DNA of 64,000 nucleotides from assembly GCA_020205615.1 (NCBI GenBank), contig CM035152.1, forward strand, positions 120,192,043 to 120,256,042, given 5' to 3'. The DNA comes from Panax quinquefolius (taxonomy: Eukaryota; Streptophyta; Magnoliopsida; Apiales; Araliaceae). The position numbers and the translations under genes were made by a program. The notes under the pieces were generated by a model, which was given only the letters and a program-made list of their open reading frames with translations, did no database searches and had not been told where the DNA came from. Positions within the stretch are counted from its first letter, which is position 1; each line of letters opens with the position of its first letter. Shown piece after piece: positions 35,590 to 47,247 of the stretch.

Positions 35590-36350
35590 GTCAAACTACC
35601 CCTTAAGGCCTGATCTTGAGTTTCTGGGTAACCCAGAAACTCGATCCGTGTCAACCCTCTTACTTTAACATCTATTATCTTGGATTCCATGTACTAGATA
35701 AATGCTCTAGTGTATTAAACATGTAACATGTATGTCATACTACAATAATGTAACATCTAGCAATTCATAATAACATTAGAAGATCAAAAATTTAACTGGT
35801 CAAACTAGCTGTCAGGCGTGGTTTTGAAACTTTCTGGGTTACCCAGAAATCTGGGTTTCCAGTTCAAGATCCTACTTTCAATCCATTATACCTTGCACTT
35901 GTTTGACGTAATGAGTGATCTGTTGGCATGGGCTTGTAGTCTACATGTCAGGGTTCAAATATATTACATTCATATGGTCCAAAAACCTGTCAGAGTGAAG
36001 ATCAAGACTTTTAAACATATCGTCAGACGTTGTCCTTGGAGTTCTGGGTTTTCTAGAATTTTAAAAAATGTGATCGGTTAACTGGTTTTGACCACTAATA
36101 TCTTGCACTCTATACATCCTATGGTGTTGTTTTCACTTCTAGATTACTAAGCTCACAACATACTACAAATATAATACTTCAAACAACTAAAACATCTAAC
36201 AGATTCGGATCTAAATGGCCTGACATTCGGTTGTCAGACATACTTTTAGGGTTCTTGACTGTTTTCTCAAATCTTCATTTTGAAGCTTTTAAATGTTATG
36301 GATTGGTGTTTTAGCAACCCAGATCACTTATTAACATGTTATAGCATATA
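35590..36350. repeat. Degenerate 210-bp tandem repeat with palindromic cores
   Basis: Units near 35618, 35830, 36037 and 36245 share GTCAG...TTTCTGGGTTACCCAGAAA-like cores at 207-212 bp spacing. The first core is a perfect 12-bp inverted repeat with a 1-base centre (35618-35642). The second (35831-35849) is also a perfect palindrome with a 1-base centre. Confidence 0.6.
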
Positions 36351-37577
36351 TATAAACATTAAATCATAACATCTATCTTAGCTTTTATGATCTAGGACAA
36401 ATTTAGGGTTTTTTACCTTTTAGGCCAATCCTTAATTTCTTCCTTTCTGATTCTGGTTTGGCTATCTAGATAATGATTATAGACCACTATATGGAGTATT
36501 TTGAGAGTATTATCAAAGACTTAGAGAAGAAGGCCCTTATGGCTAGAAAGTTGAGATATTTCCTAACTTTTAAACCATTTTACAAGCTAAGTCTTGATTT
36601 AATGACTTCAATTTGTTGCTAGGTGTCATGTTATGGCTGGTGTAATCTAATTTAACACATGTGGCAAATCTTCCAAGTGATGACTCAAAGATTTGGATTT
36701 ATCACCTAAAATGGAAGAGAAAGGGCATTTTGGTCATTTCTTATGTACTAAGGATAATTTTGTGATTTCCCATTCAACGTTGAGCTTAGTTTGGCCATTT
36801 ATGTTATAGATTTAGACACATGGCAAATCTTATTGATAAGTCACCAAGATTTATGTTTATCTTTTGTAAAAAGATAAGATCAAGGGTATTTTGGTCTTTT
36901 TACCCCTACTAAGGGTATTTTGGTAGTTTCCCCTATAATTTGAAGGGTATCTTGGACATCTCAAATATATCCCACATTTTTACACTTAAGCTTTTAATAC
37001 TTAACATTTGAATTCCCGAATTAGGGTTGTAAATATTTGAATTAGGGTTTCGGATTCCCGGAACCGAAATTAGGGTTTACCAGCTAGGGTTTGTTATTTC
37101 TTACTTGATTTCTCTGATCAATCATATACTTAGTTTTACACTAATATACTTAATATGATATTTCATTATCATAACTTCCTCTTGATACCACTAATTAAGA
37201 TTAGGGTTCGTATATTAGGGTTTAGAGATTTTGAGTTAAAAATTAGGGTTATCCGACACTCGATTCAGGTTTCTAATCCCTTATTAGGGTTTACTAAGTT
37301 TATACCCTATATGATCAATCATTGATCATCAATTCAATATCGTTCAAACACATGTTCATTAATACAATTATTGTAACTGTATTTTCTACCGAATCCCTAT
37401 CCAGGCATAAGGTTAGGGTTTCTATTCTCTGTTAAGCACAACTCTACTCATATTTCTTAGTCAATACACAAATTGACCACTTCTATAGACTTATATCATA
37501 GATACTTAGCACAATATTGGTAATCAATATAAATATTAAATAAAAAAAAATTATTCGTAAAATTCCAGATCCTTACA

Positions 37578-38490
37578 TGTCATCTCTCCACCGTAGTGAC
37601 CTCCATATAATGAAGCGTGGCAATCCTGCAAAATCCCCTATGTCTCACTATATGGGATACATCTCCTTATCATCTGATCAACCCATTGTTTCAACAAATA
37701 TGGTTCATCCCATATAAACCACTTCACGTCAAGCAAAAATTTCTTCTTTTGATGACCAACAAAGTCAGAAGGGATCATCCTGCTCACCAAATAGTTCGCA
37801 TAGTCTGCAAACCATGGCACTTCCCCTTTCACCACAAATAACTGTTCATCTGGAAAGGACTCATTAATCACAGTCTTGTCATATACCTCCCTTCCCGAAT
37901 TTTCCAGTCGAGATAAGTGGTCCGCCACTTGGTTCTCAGTTCCCTTTTATGTCCTTAATCTCCAAATCAAATTCCTGCAACAGAAGTATCCACTTGATCA
38001 AACGAGGCTTTGCATCCTTCTTTGCCACCAAAAATCAAATTGCCGCATGATCCGTGTACACTATCACCCTTGTCCCAATCAGATAAGCTCAAAACTTGTC
38101 AAAAGCATGCACAACTGCCAGTAATTCCTTCTATGTGGTGGTGTAGTTCAATTGAGCATCAATAAGGGTCTTGCTCATGTAGTATATCACATGAAAAATC
38201 TTTTCCCTTCTCTGTCCCAAAACAGCCCCCACAGCATAATCACTGGCATCACACATCAACTCGAATGGTAGGTCCCAATTCGGTGCTGTAATTACTAGTG
38301 CTGAAGTTAACCTCCTCTTTAAATGCTCAAATGCAGACAAACAATCCTCATCAAACTTGAACTGTGCATTTTTCTCCAATAAGCTGCAAAGTGGCTTTGT
38401 TATCTTGGAGAAATCTTTAATGAATCTACGGTAAAAGCCTGCATGTCCTAGAAAACTTCGAACACCTTTTACTAAAGTTGGTGGTGGCAA
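37578..38490 (-). pseudogene. Element D RNase H and integrase N-terminus
   Basis: RNase H is seen in 38131-38490: PNWDLPFELMCDASDYAVGA, then KIFHVIYYMSKTLIDAQLNY, broken near 38130. The downstream frame 37638-37928 holds ADHLSRLENSGRE, NESFPDEQLFVV, PWFADYANYLV and DEPYLLKQWVDQMIRRC, the linker into the integrase zinc finger. The sequence then reads CHASLYGGHYGGE-like residues up to 37578, where element C begins. The catalytic integrase core is absent. Confidence 0.82.
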
Positions 38491-39747
38491 ATTCTCAATG
38501 GTCTATAATTTGGCTCTGTCTACCTCAAGTCCTTTCTTCGACACCTTATGTCCCAGAATTATTCCTTCTTGTACCATAAAATGGCACTTTTCCCAATTCA
38601 ACACCAAGTTCCTCTCAACACATCTTCTCAATACCATCACTAAATTTTCCAAACACAAATCAAAAGAATCACCAAATACTGAAAAATTATCCATAAACAC
38701 CTCCACATTATGCTCCACGATATCCGAAAAGATAGCCATCATACATCTCTGAAAAGTGGCTGGGGCATTGCATAGACCAAAAGACATCCTTCTGAAGGTG
38801 AAAGCACCATACGGACACGTAAAGGTTGTCTTTTCTTGGTCTTCTGGAGCTATAACAATCTGATTATAGCCTGAATACCCGTCCAGAAGGTAATAAAACT
38901 CATGACCCGCTAGTCTATCCAACATCTGATCGATAAACGGTAATGGGAAGTGATCTTTCCTTGTAGCTTTGTTAAGTCTGCGGTAGTCCATGCAGACTCT
39001 CCACCCCATCACTGTTCTCGTTGGAATCAACTCATTGTTTTCATTAGAGACTACGGTCATACCACCCTTCTTCGGTACACACTATACCGGGCTCACCCAC
39101 AAGCTATCTGAAATCGGATATATAATGCCTGCATCCAGCCATTTCAACACTTCTTTCTTGACCACTTCCTTCATGATTGGATTAAGTCTTCTTTGTTGTT
39201 CCACTGAAGGCTTGCTATCATCTTCCAGTAGGATCTTGTGCATACAGAAAGTTGGACCGATCCCTTTTATATCTGCTATAGTCCACCCAATTGCTGACTT
39301 GAATTCTCTGCAAACTCTTAGCTGTTTTTCTTCCTGAAAAGATGTTAGTGCAACAGAAATAATCATAGGTAATTTTGAATTCACATTTAAAAATGCATAC
39401 CTCAAATGGTCTTGAAGTGGTTTCAACTCAAGTTCTGGAGGTGTCTCAAGAGATGGCTTTAATTTTACTGATGACTCTCCAGCTTTCTTTAATGGTTCAA
39501 CAAGAGTCTTGAACTTCCTAAACTGTGGAGTTGTGTCAAGTATATGAACAATTTCTTTAATCTTCTCATCATCTATTTCTAAATTTCCCACAATAGCATT
39601 TCTCAAAGGTTCATGATTCACCAAGTTCTCTACTTCATCATTTAGTACATTTTCCACCAAATCAACCTTGAAGCATTTCTCTTTATCTGTCGGAAATTTT
39701 ATTGCCTTGAATACATTGAAAGTAACTTCCTGATCATTTACTCGCAT
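38490..39747 (-). pseudogene. Element D linker and reverse transcriptase
   Basis: The linker (39082-39747) includes RVNDQEVTFNVFKAIKFP and PPELELKPLQDHLRYAFL, then EVLKWLDAGIIYPISDS. After a TAG, RT continues (38503-39060) with KKGGMTVVSNENNELIPTRT, CMDYRRLNKATRKDHFPLPF, DGYSGYNQI and SFGLCNAPATFQRCMMAIF. The active site reads FMDN where FMDD is expected, so the second catalytic Asp is lost. A second TAG follows DRAKL at 38502. The TAG before CVPKKGG stands where relatives have Gln. Confidence 0.87.
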
Positions 39748-39762
39748 TGTTAGTTCCCTTTT

Positions 39763-41596
39763 CTAAACGTCTATCAAGGTTCTTCCTGTAGCTAGGAATG
39801 GTATTCCAAGAATGATCGGTATACTTCTATCCTCTTCATAGCCTAATATGATGAAAGCATCCAAAAAGATGAATTTATCCACTTTAACCAGTACATCTTC
39901 CACAATCCCTCGTGGATAACTGATAGACCTGTCAGCTAGTTGTAAAGAAATATTTTTCAGCCTTGGAGTCGGCAATCCTAATTGATTGAACACTGACAAT
40001 GGCATCAAATTTATACTTTCCCCAAGATCGCACAAGCATTTGCTGAAGCTCATCTTTCCAATAGTACAAGGTATCGTGAAGCTTCCCGGGTCCTTCAACT
40101 TTGGAGGTAATTTGCGTTGAAGCACTGCACTACATTCTTTAGTCAAGGCTATTGTTTCAAAATCTTCTAACCTCTTCTTCCTTGACAAGATACCCTTCAT
40201 AAACGTTGCATAACTAGGAATCTGTTCCAATGCCTCAGCGAAAGGTATGTTAATTTGTATCTTTTTAAATACCTCCAAAAACTTACTGAACTGCTTGTCT
40301 TCCCTCTGCTTATGTAATCTCTGTGGATAAGGAATAGGAGGGTGAATGATTGGTATCTTGATCATGGGCTTCTCAAAAGAATCTTCTTTATTCTTCTTCA
40401 CTTCCTGTTGTTCTGAACCTTCTTTATTCAAACTATCCTCAAAAAAAATTCTGTGAACACGCGGCCGCGCAGTTTCCTCTTGCAAAAGTGGCGCGGGCGC
40501 ACCATGCTGAATTTCTGCAGTTTGCTTCCCAAACTGAAGTGTAATTACCTGACATTGTTCCTTACCTCCCCTTCTTAGATTAGCCTCTGTTGTACTTGGC
40601 AATGAACCCTGTGGTCTGTTGTTAAGCATGCTAGCTATCTGACCCATTTGAGTTTCCAAGTTTTTGATAGCTACTACTTGGCTTTTAATCATCACTTCAG
40701 TATTTTCCATATACTTCATCATCATCTCCTCCATCTCTAAATTCTTCTTTTGCTGAGGTGCAGGTGGTGGATGATGTTGTTGTTGCTGAGAAAATCCAGG
40801 TGGATGGTCTTGGTGCAAATTGTTGCTGAGATGGTTGTGCCTGAAATTGTTGTTGTGGTTGAAACTGACTTTGTTGATTAATTTGATTATTTGACCAACT
40901 GAAATTTGGATGGTTGCGGTTGTTGGAGTTGTATGTATTTTGAAACTGACTTTGATTCTTCTGGTAGTTGCTCCCATACTGTACAGACTCTGAACTAATA
41001 GCACATTAGTCAGTTGAATGCTACCCTGCACATATCTCACACACGAAAGCAACTATCTTCGCCTTATTTTCTGCCAAAGAGTCAATCTTCTTTGCCATGG
41101 ATGCCATCTGAGCTGACAACTGAGTGATAACATCCACCTCTAACAAACCTACAACTTTGGGTTGTGGCATTCTGACTGTAGGATTTTGGAAATCATTCGC
41201 TGCCATCGTCTCAATAAGATTGTAGGCCTCTTCATAGCTCTTTGCCTATAAAGCTCCTCCTGCAGCTGCATCTATAATTGGCCTTGACTTCCATCCCAAT
41301 CCATTATAGAATGTATTAATCACCATCCAATCTGGCATACCATAGTGTGGACACTTCCTTAGCATCTCCTTGTATCTTTCCCAGGCTTCATATAGAGATT
41401 CACCTTGCTGTTGCTCGAATGGGAAATTGTTGTCTTCATTTTAGCAGTCTTAGCCATTGGAAAAAATTTGTCTAAGAACTTTTGTGCTAGGTCCTCCTAT
41501 GTTGTAATAGATCCTGAAGGTAGAGAGTGAAGCCAACTTCTTGCTTTGTCCAGTAAAAAGAATGGAAATAGTCTAAGTCTGATTGCATCCTCTGAA
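39763..41596 (-). pseudogene. Element D gag and aspartic protease
   Basis: The gag N-terminal part (about 41207-41596) reads EDAIRLRLFPFFLLDKARSW, then PSGSITT, DWMVINTFYNGLGWKSRP and AAAGGAL across shifted frames, and joins AANDFQNPTVRMPQPKVVG (41021-41206). A CEICAG/H/C zinc knuckle lies at about 41020. The 429-residue frame 39763-41052 is Gln/His/Pro-rich at first. It ends with the protease region CDLGESINLMPLSVFNQLGL and IILGIPFLATGRTLIDV, followed by TAG. The protease motif has Glu after DLG where relatives have Ala. Confidence 0.85.
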
Positions 41597-41599
41597 ATC

Positions 41600-43440
41600 A
41601 AAAAAAAAAATAAGCTAAGCGTAAAAATCGAGTTTAAAAATTTTTACAAACCATATACCCGGATCACCCTTTATGCATAATTATTAATTAAACGAAAAGA
41701 TAAAGAATAAAATCATACCTCAAGATCGAGCTTCCTCGTGTACAAGTTCACCTCCAAATCCTTTCGCTCAACTTGAATCCACCGGTTTGGTTCCTTCCTT
41801 CGATCAACGTTAGCCACCCAAATGTTGGCCTCTCAGAGGTGATCCACCAAGAAGAATAAAAATTCAAGAAGAGGGGTATCGCTCAAACCCTAGTTTTCTA
41901 TCTCTATGTAAAAAAGGGTACTCTCCCAACAAATTGGAATTACGTACGTGAAAGTCAAAAAGTCAACAACCCCACCCACCCATAATAAGACTCCTCTTAT
42001 TTATATATATGGGCAACCCACCTTAACAATTAAGGAATTGGGTTTTATTTAATTAATTAAATTCTTTTTTAATTAATTAAGCTCCCTAATCTTATTAGGA
42101 TAATTAATTAAACTCCTTTAACTAATTTTCCTTCCTAATCCAATTAGAATAAATGAGAGTATTTATATTAAATTAATTCCTAAACTCTTTTAGAAATAAA
42201 AAATAATAATAATTGTAATAATATTAATAAGACTCTCTTATTAATTTATATTTAATATTTCTAAAATATTAAATAATAATATTAAGCTATTTAATTTATT
42301 CTATCACCATAGATTAAATTAAATATACATAACATATTATTACGATTATGCCATTAACTTCTTAAATAATTATTCTTCCTTTTATGGTGTGACCCTTTAG
42401 GTTCTCCATATTAAACCTATTATACAGAATAAATCAATTAGAATAATTTAATCTTATTTAAATAAATAAATTAAATAATTAATTTATTTAAATAAATAAT
42501 ATTTATTCTACAATAGGATAAGCCTCCCCAACATCAACGACTTTCCAGATAATATAGATTTCAACATTAATCATTAAAGAACCTTTCGAGTAAATAGTTA
42601 CCGTGATAATTCAATCCTTCCACCATACAATGTCCCAATTAAATATAAGACATGGAATTATCACAAGTCTTATTTTATTTAATTATATGTATTTCGATCC
42701 TTAAATGCACAACTCCAAATAATGCAAATTAGAAACTCCTTTCTAATTTCATTCGCCGCCAAGGACTCATCGGGTTGTCATTTATCTAATCACATAGACA
42801 TTTTTTTTCTTTATTAGAAGTGGTAGATTCTTTATCGATCATACATTATCTCCATGTACAACTTATTATACCCAAGCATACCCTTTGATATACCCTAAGG
42901 GTCTTAAGGAATAAGTCAAAGTATAACTCATCATACACAAGATACTATGATGATCTCAAGTCCAAGGATTACTCAGACTACTATCACTACAGAATTCCTA
43001 TCGACAGCAAATAAAACTCCATTAGTATTCCTTAATGAGCCAATGCTCAAATGAACTTATTCTCTAATAAGCACCTACATACTTGCTTTTAGTGTTCCAC
43101 ACAAATGATCATGAGATCAATCATCCTCATCCAACGAAAGCAAGTAAACGATGTATCAATCTATCCGGATTCACTAATCCCCAATTTAGTAATCCAACGA
43201 TTGGGAACTATTTTAGTTTTAAGCTTTCTAAGAATTTAGATCTCATTAGAATGATCATCATCATTATTCTAAAAGCATTGCTTAAAACTACGGGTTTATC
43301 ACATATTATAAAACAAAGATCACGTAGATAATTAAAAGCCTTTAATAAATTAATACTTTTTATTAATAAATGAATAAGATTGTTACAAAGTATACGCTTT
43401 ATCATCAAACATGATCGGGTTTGTGTGCATACTACTTTCA
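41600..43440 (-). repeat. Element E 3' LTR
   Basis: Matches 49110-50919 and 55965-57783 along its length, for example GGTTTGGTTCCTTCCTTCGA and GATCCACCAAG...CCCTAGTTTTCTATCTC. It ends CATACTACTTTCA before the polypurine tract. The TGTTAGGTTTGTAAT end is missing. The frames at 43083-43441 inside it are not genes. Confidence 0.87.
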
Positions 43441-43450
43441 ATCTCCCACT
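43441..43450 (-). other. Element E polypurine tract
   Basis: The minus strand reads AGTGGGAGAT directly before the LTR start TGAAAGTAGT, the usual form in plant copia elements. Confidence 0.7.
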
Positions 43451-43559
43451 GCACTAAAGCCAATCGCCATGGTATCTATATACTTCTTTCTCTCTAAGTG
43501 ATTTATTATCCCGCCGTTGGATAAGTTTTAGTTAATGGATATGTAATGTTGTTCATGAG

Positions 43560-45075
43560 AGTCCACTATCTCTATAGTGATTTCCCATCTTTCAATGATT
43601 CTAATAATCAAATGAAAGTGCCACAACACATGTTTAGATCCAAGATGAGACTTAGAACTATTCCTAGTTCTCAGAATGAACTTTTAATCCAAACAATCAA
43701 CTCTGGCAGCCTTCATTTATAGCTATATACTTTGTTTTTATCACTAAACCAAAGAACTCTTTTGTTGCTTGGAACCTTTCCAATTCATCGCACCATCGCT
43801 CAAGATAACGCTTTACCTTAAAGTGGATTTTTTCGTCATCTTGGTCCGTCTGAAAAAACTTGAGTCTCATAAGCCTCTCTAGTTTTAATTTAGACCCACC
43901 ATGAATATGATCACATCCTTAGTGCTTGCTAAGAACTTTAAGATGTTTTTCACCGACTCATAGTGAACTTCTCCATAATACGATCGATCAACATCGTGTC
44001 TCGAGATATTTCATCAGCATACATGATTGTCACTCATGCGATCTCTCTTTTCGTGAGTCTGTGGGGACTATTAAGAGAGATACACCCATAGCTCATCAAC
44101 ATGAGACATCTCTTGAGTTTGCCATGCTAAACGATTTTAGCATCAAATGAATATACGCCTCGGGTTAAGTCGAGCATCCTCTTAAATCTATCTATATAGA
44201 TTTATATCCCCAATTAAGATACTCTTCCAAATCATTCATGGAGGAATGTTTAGACAACTTTATCTTTATCGATTGTAGTATTGGTATGTCATTCCTCATC
44301 CGTAGTATATCAACATATAATACTAGGAATGTCACGACGCCCCAATCACCCCTTTTGTACACACTAGGTTCATTCTTATTTTTGATAAAATCAAACTCTT
44401 TTGATTGCCTTCATCAAAACGAATGTTCCATATTTGAGAAACTTGCTTCAATCATTTTCTCGAGTGTTCTACAACACTTATCTCATGATGTAATCGATCA
44501 TCATCATCATCATCATCATCATCCATGATGAATCCATACCTCCTAGGTATCTTCAGACTATTCCGCATTTATTATCTTGGCCAGGTACAATAACAGTCTA
44601 TCTATATGTGTTCCTCTTATTCGACTTATATAGTGTTTTGTGGTTCTTGAACTCTTCAAGATCTATTATCCTCCCACTAGCCCCTTCAATGATAAACACT
44701 TTTTATCTTGAAGGTGCGTGTTTCAGAACAAACACCTTTTGCTAAGTAGATTATAGAACATATACCCTAAACTTACTTTTTAGATGTCCCACAAATCACA
44801 TTTGTCAAATCTTGTCCCAAGCTTATCCTTTGAAACCTTTTCACATAAGTCGACAACCCCTTATCTTAACATACTTAAGATTAGAATCCTCCCCGTCCAT
44901 AACTTTTATGGAGTCTTCAAATGGATTTTGAGGTTACCTTTTCGTAGAGATATGCAGTACCATTTCTGGACATTATCCTGTAAGGATACCGGAATGTCTC
45001 AGAAAATCATTATGGACCGCACTATGTCCAACAAGGTACGATTTTTCCATTCAGATACATCAATCAATTATCACA
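43560..45075 (-). pseudogene. Element E integrase, RT and RNase H remnants
   Basis: Integrase C-terminal sequence is readable at 44680-45070 as LDIVRSIMIF-DIPVSL (broken by a stop) and DKLGTRFDKCD-, followed at about 44640-44700 by GASGRIIDLEEFKNHKT. RT is at 44150-44430: FDFIKNKNEPSVYK-like sequence, YVD where YVDD is expected (one codon lost near 44300), and KIYIDRFKRMLDLTRGVYSF. RNase H traces around 43830-43920 include GGSKLKLERL. Only about 1.5 kb remains of about 3 kb. The plus-strand His run at 44500 is a shadow of a (GAT)n tract. Confidence 0.72.
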
Positions 45076-45524
45076 GATCGATGTGTCCATTATGAGAAAA
45101 CCATTTGAGATGATCTAGAAACTTATCACAAGTATTTATTCCTCGATCTAATCAAAGAATCTTAATATTTTGCCAATTTTTGTTTCACTTTTCAATTTTT
45201 TTGAACCTTTCAAATAATTCACTTTCATTTCAACAAATACACACATTCAACTCTTCGAATGATCATCTCTTTTCTTATACTAATTTGTTCAATATGCAAA
45301 ATTATTTTTCACGTAAGTCAAGTATACAAAATTTATTAAGTAATATTCCATTTATACAAAACATTATTATTATAAATGTAACAACAATTGTTCTTAATTA
45401 TAATACCAAAGATTTCATTGTTCAACAATAAAATGGAAATAATATTTTTAACAAGAATCGAATACAATAACAACTTATCGACTTAATAGATTTGTTCAGT
45501 AGCATTGCTAAACTATAAGTTTCT
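45076..45524. other. AT-rich filler within element E
   Basis: No recognisable coding sequence. It replaces the region where protease and integrase N-terminus would lie. The plus-strand frame 45180-45431 is low-complexity. Confidence 0.4.
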
Positions 45525-45950
45525 ATGGCTAATGCAAGCAACCTTTGCTTCATTTTTCCACACATAGATTACTTATATTTGTTTAGCTTTCTACTCGCTT
45601 GGTCCCTTCATAAATCTATATTTATGATAACCAAAGTCAGATCCAATACCCAAGTAGAACCTCGACTTAAAGAAAAATTTATTTTAAATCATGAACAAAA
45701 ATCAGATTGTAATCAAACTTCACTAGCTTTTTTTCGTTAGCTCTCTCAAGATGCTTTCGCAGCTTTTTTCCAAAGGTCTGTGCTTATTAGCAAAGGGAAG
45801 CAAACCCTTTGCTATCCGTAGACGCTTTTGTTCTTATTATCCTTTGTTTATGCCTTTCTATTTACCTTCTTTGAATCGCTCTTCTTTCGTAAGATCCTTC
45901 GCCCCTACCTACCAGAAGAGACTTGATCTTTTTCGTCGAAAGTGACTCTC
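45525..45950. other. Possible organelle-derived insert in element E
   Basis: Composition changes abruptly: a less AT-rich stretch with open plus-strand frames at 45525-45740 and 45751-45945. Words such as GAAGCAAACCCTTTGCTATC, CTTCTTTCGTAAGATCC and CTACCAGAAGAGACTTG read like plant mitochondrial DNA. This is an impression from sequence style only; I cannot name a mitochondrial gene. It interrupts the copia gag-to-integrase region. Confidence 0.3.
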
Positions 45951-45954
45951 AACA

Positions 45955-46500
45955 TTTTTCAATATGTTAAGCAAATCAACAGAAGTCGATATCTAGCTTG
46001 TTCATATGAAAAAAATTCACAACAATTGTGAAAGGAGTCCCGGAGTGAGTGCAAGATCAAATTCGCTCACTCTCCATCCACAAAAAACCGTTGTTCTAAT
46101 CGATCAATCAAATTGATTATGTTAAGAACTTTTTTTGTCTGCATTATAGTGCCATGGCCATTCTAGATCTAAGAGCTCCTTAGATATCCGATATCTATCG
46201 GCCCCATTTTCCTCACCATCAACTACTGATGTGCGTGAATATAAGTAGAGCATCCATAGTTTCACGCCGACGTCAAGCTCATATCATGGATGCGAGCATG
46301 ATGCATCGAGCTAATCTGCATCATCTTCGCCACTTTCTAAAAGTAGCAATCTCTTCCTCAGAGGCATTGTCGCAACCATTGCAGGATATAGCGATTATGA
46401 CATAAGATAGCTTTTCACATGAGAACTATTCTCAAATTCCTTAACCAATCCGCTTAATCTTGGCCCGTTAATTTAGCATCTAATATGCTTCGCAGTTGAT
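45955..46500 (-). pseudogene. Element E gag remnant
   Basis: On the minus strand the copia gag core is readable with frameshifts: SEEEIATFRKW-R at about 46330-46370, CIMLASM at about 46290, and RYRISKELLDLEW at about 46170-46215. These match the UBN2-type gag common in plant copia elements. The sequence fades below 46150. Confidence 0.65.
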
Positions 46501-47155
46501 AGTAATTTTAGACATTGTAAAATTTTCAGAAATGAATTTGTAATTAACAACATTTTAACATACATTCTTTTATTAATTACCAAAATAAATTAGGTCTTGT
46601 TTTAAATTGGTATCTCCCACTATTTTCTTCAAACTATATTACCTCACTTATATAGTTCGCAAAATCTAATTAAAGATTTGCTAGTGAGAATAAGGATCCC
46701 ATTTCAAATGTATATAGCCTTGTGGTGATAACAACAAACTATATATAAATAAATAGTAGACAACTTTTTTGTCAATTACATCAACTATGCAACTCCTTTT
46801 TTTTGCCTCTTAGATTATTTTGATCAAGTGGTGGCACATCCCAATCAAAATTATCCAAGTTAAGTCCCACCTAGCACTCATATATTCAAAAAGAAAAATA
46901 TCATCCTTGTGGGGTGACACAACAAAACAATATTGTTCAATTTTCTTTATAAGCATCAAATGTGATAAATTAACATCTTAAATACTTTAATACTTGGGCT
47001 TTGTGGTGACACAACAAACTCATATTAAATATTTAATACTCTATTAATTTTATCATGCTAGAAGCTTAACGCTCGATATTCCAAATATCTTTGAACGCTA
47101 GACTTAATATAAAAATCGAGGGTTTGTTATTAATTTGTCTCATCTTGTTTTATGC

Positions 47156-47186
<31 letters not shown>

Positions 47187-47215
47187 TTAATATATTAATG
47201 AACATGTAAGCATGT

Positions 47216-47247
<32 letters not shown>

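Larger units (their letters stand above)
30426..37577 (-). mobile_element. Element C: gag-only gypsy-type element with 4.3 kb LTR, 3' LTR missing
   Basis: On the minus strand the order is 5' LTR 37577-33256, an exact initiator-Met primer site 33252-33241, gag 32121-31566, and a purine tract near 30430. The internal part is only 2.8 kb and shows no pol. The 3' LTR expected left of 30430 is absent, and the sequence there belongs to the CACTA-like element. LTR ends TGTAAGGATC...GGGGGCGTCACA resemble those of elements A and B, so a Tekay-type non-autonomous derivative is likely. Confidence 0.7.
33256..37577 (-). repeat. Element C 5' LTR, 4.3 kb
   Basis: The plus strand begins TGTGACGCCCCC after the primer site and ends CAGATCCTTACA where the Athila integrase sequence of element D starts. 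It contains a 36-bp triplication (34065-34172), an AT-rich block of AATGATTTTTAAATCAT words (34800-35340), about four degenerate 210-bp repeats (35590-36350) and a cluster of TTAGGGTT motifs (37021-37420). Small open frames such as 35818-36081 follow the 210-bp repeat and are not genes. Confidence 0.75.
37578..41599 (-). mobile_element. Element D: Athila-lineage gypsy element, truncated at both ends
   Basis: Gag, protease, RT, RNase H and the start of integrase are present on the minus strand. The integrase is cut at 37577 by element C's LTR, and gag is cut at about 41600 by element E's LTR. A piece of its 5' LTR probably survives at 50920-52132. Marks of the Athila lineage are the SEDAIRLRLFPF-type gag, the CDLG-SINLMP protease and VADHLSRLE at the RNase H/integrase junction. 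Confidence 0.85.

Noticed and set aside
37617..39337. Plus-strand open frames over element D
   Set aside because: They are antisense shadows of RNase H and RT on the minus strand.
44238..44528. Histidine-run protein on the plus strand
   Set aside because: The His run is the opposite strand of a (GAT)n tract inside decayed copia RT sequence that is coherent on the minus strand.
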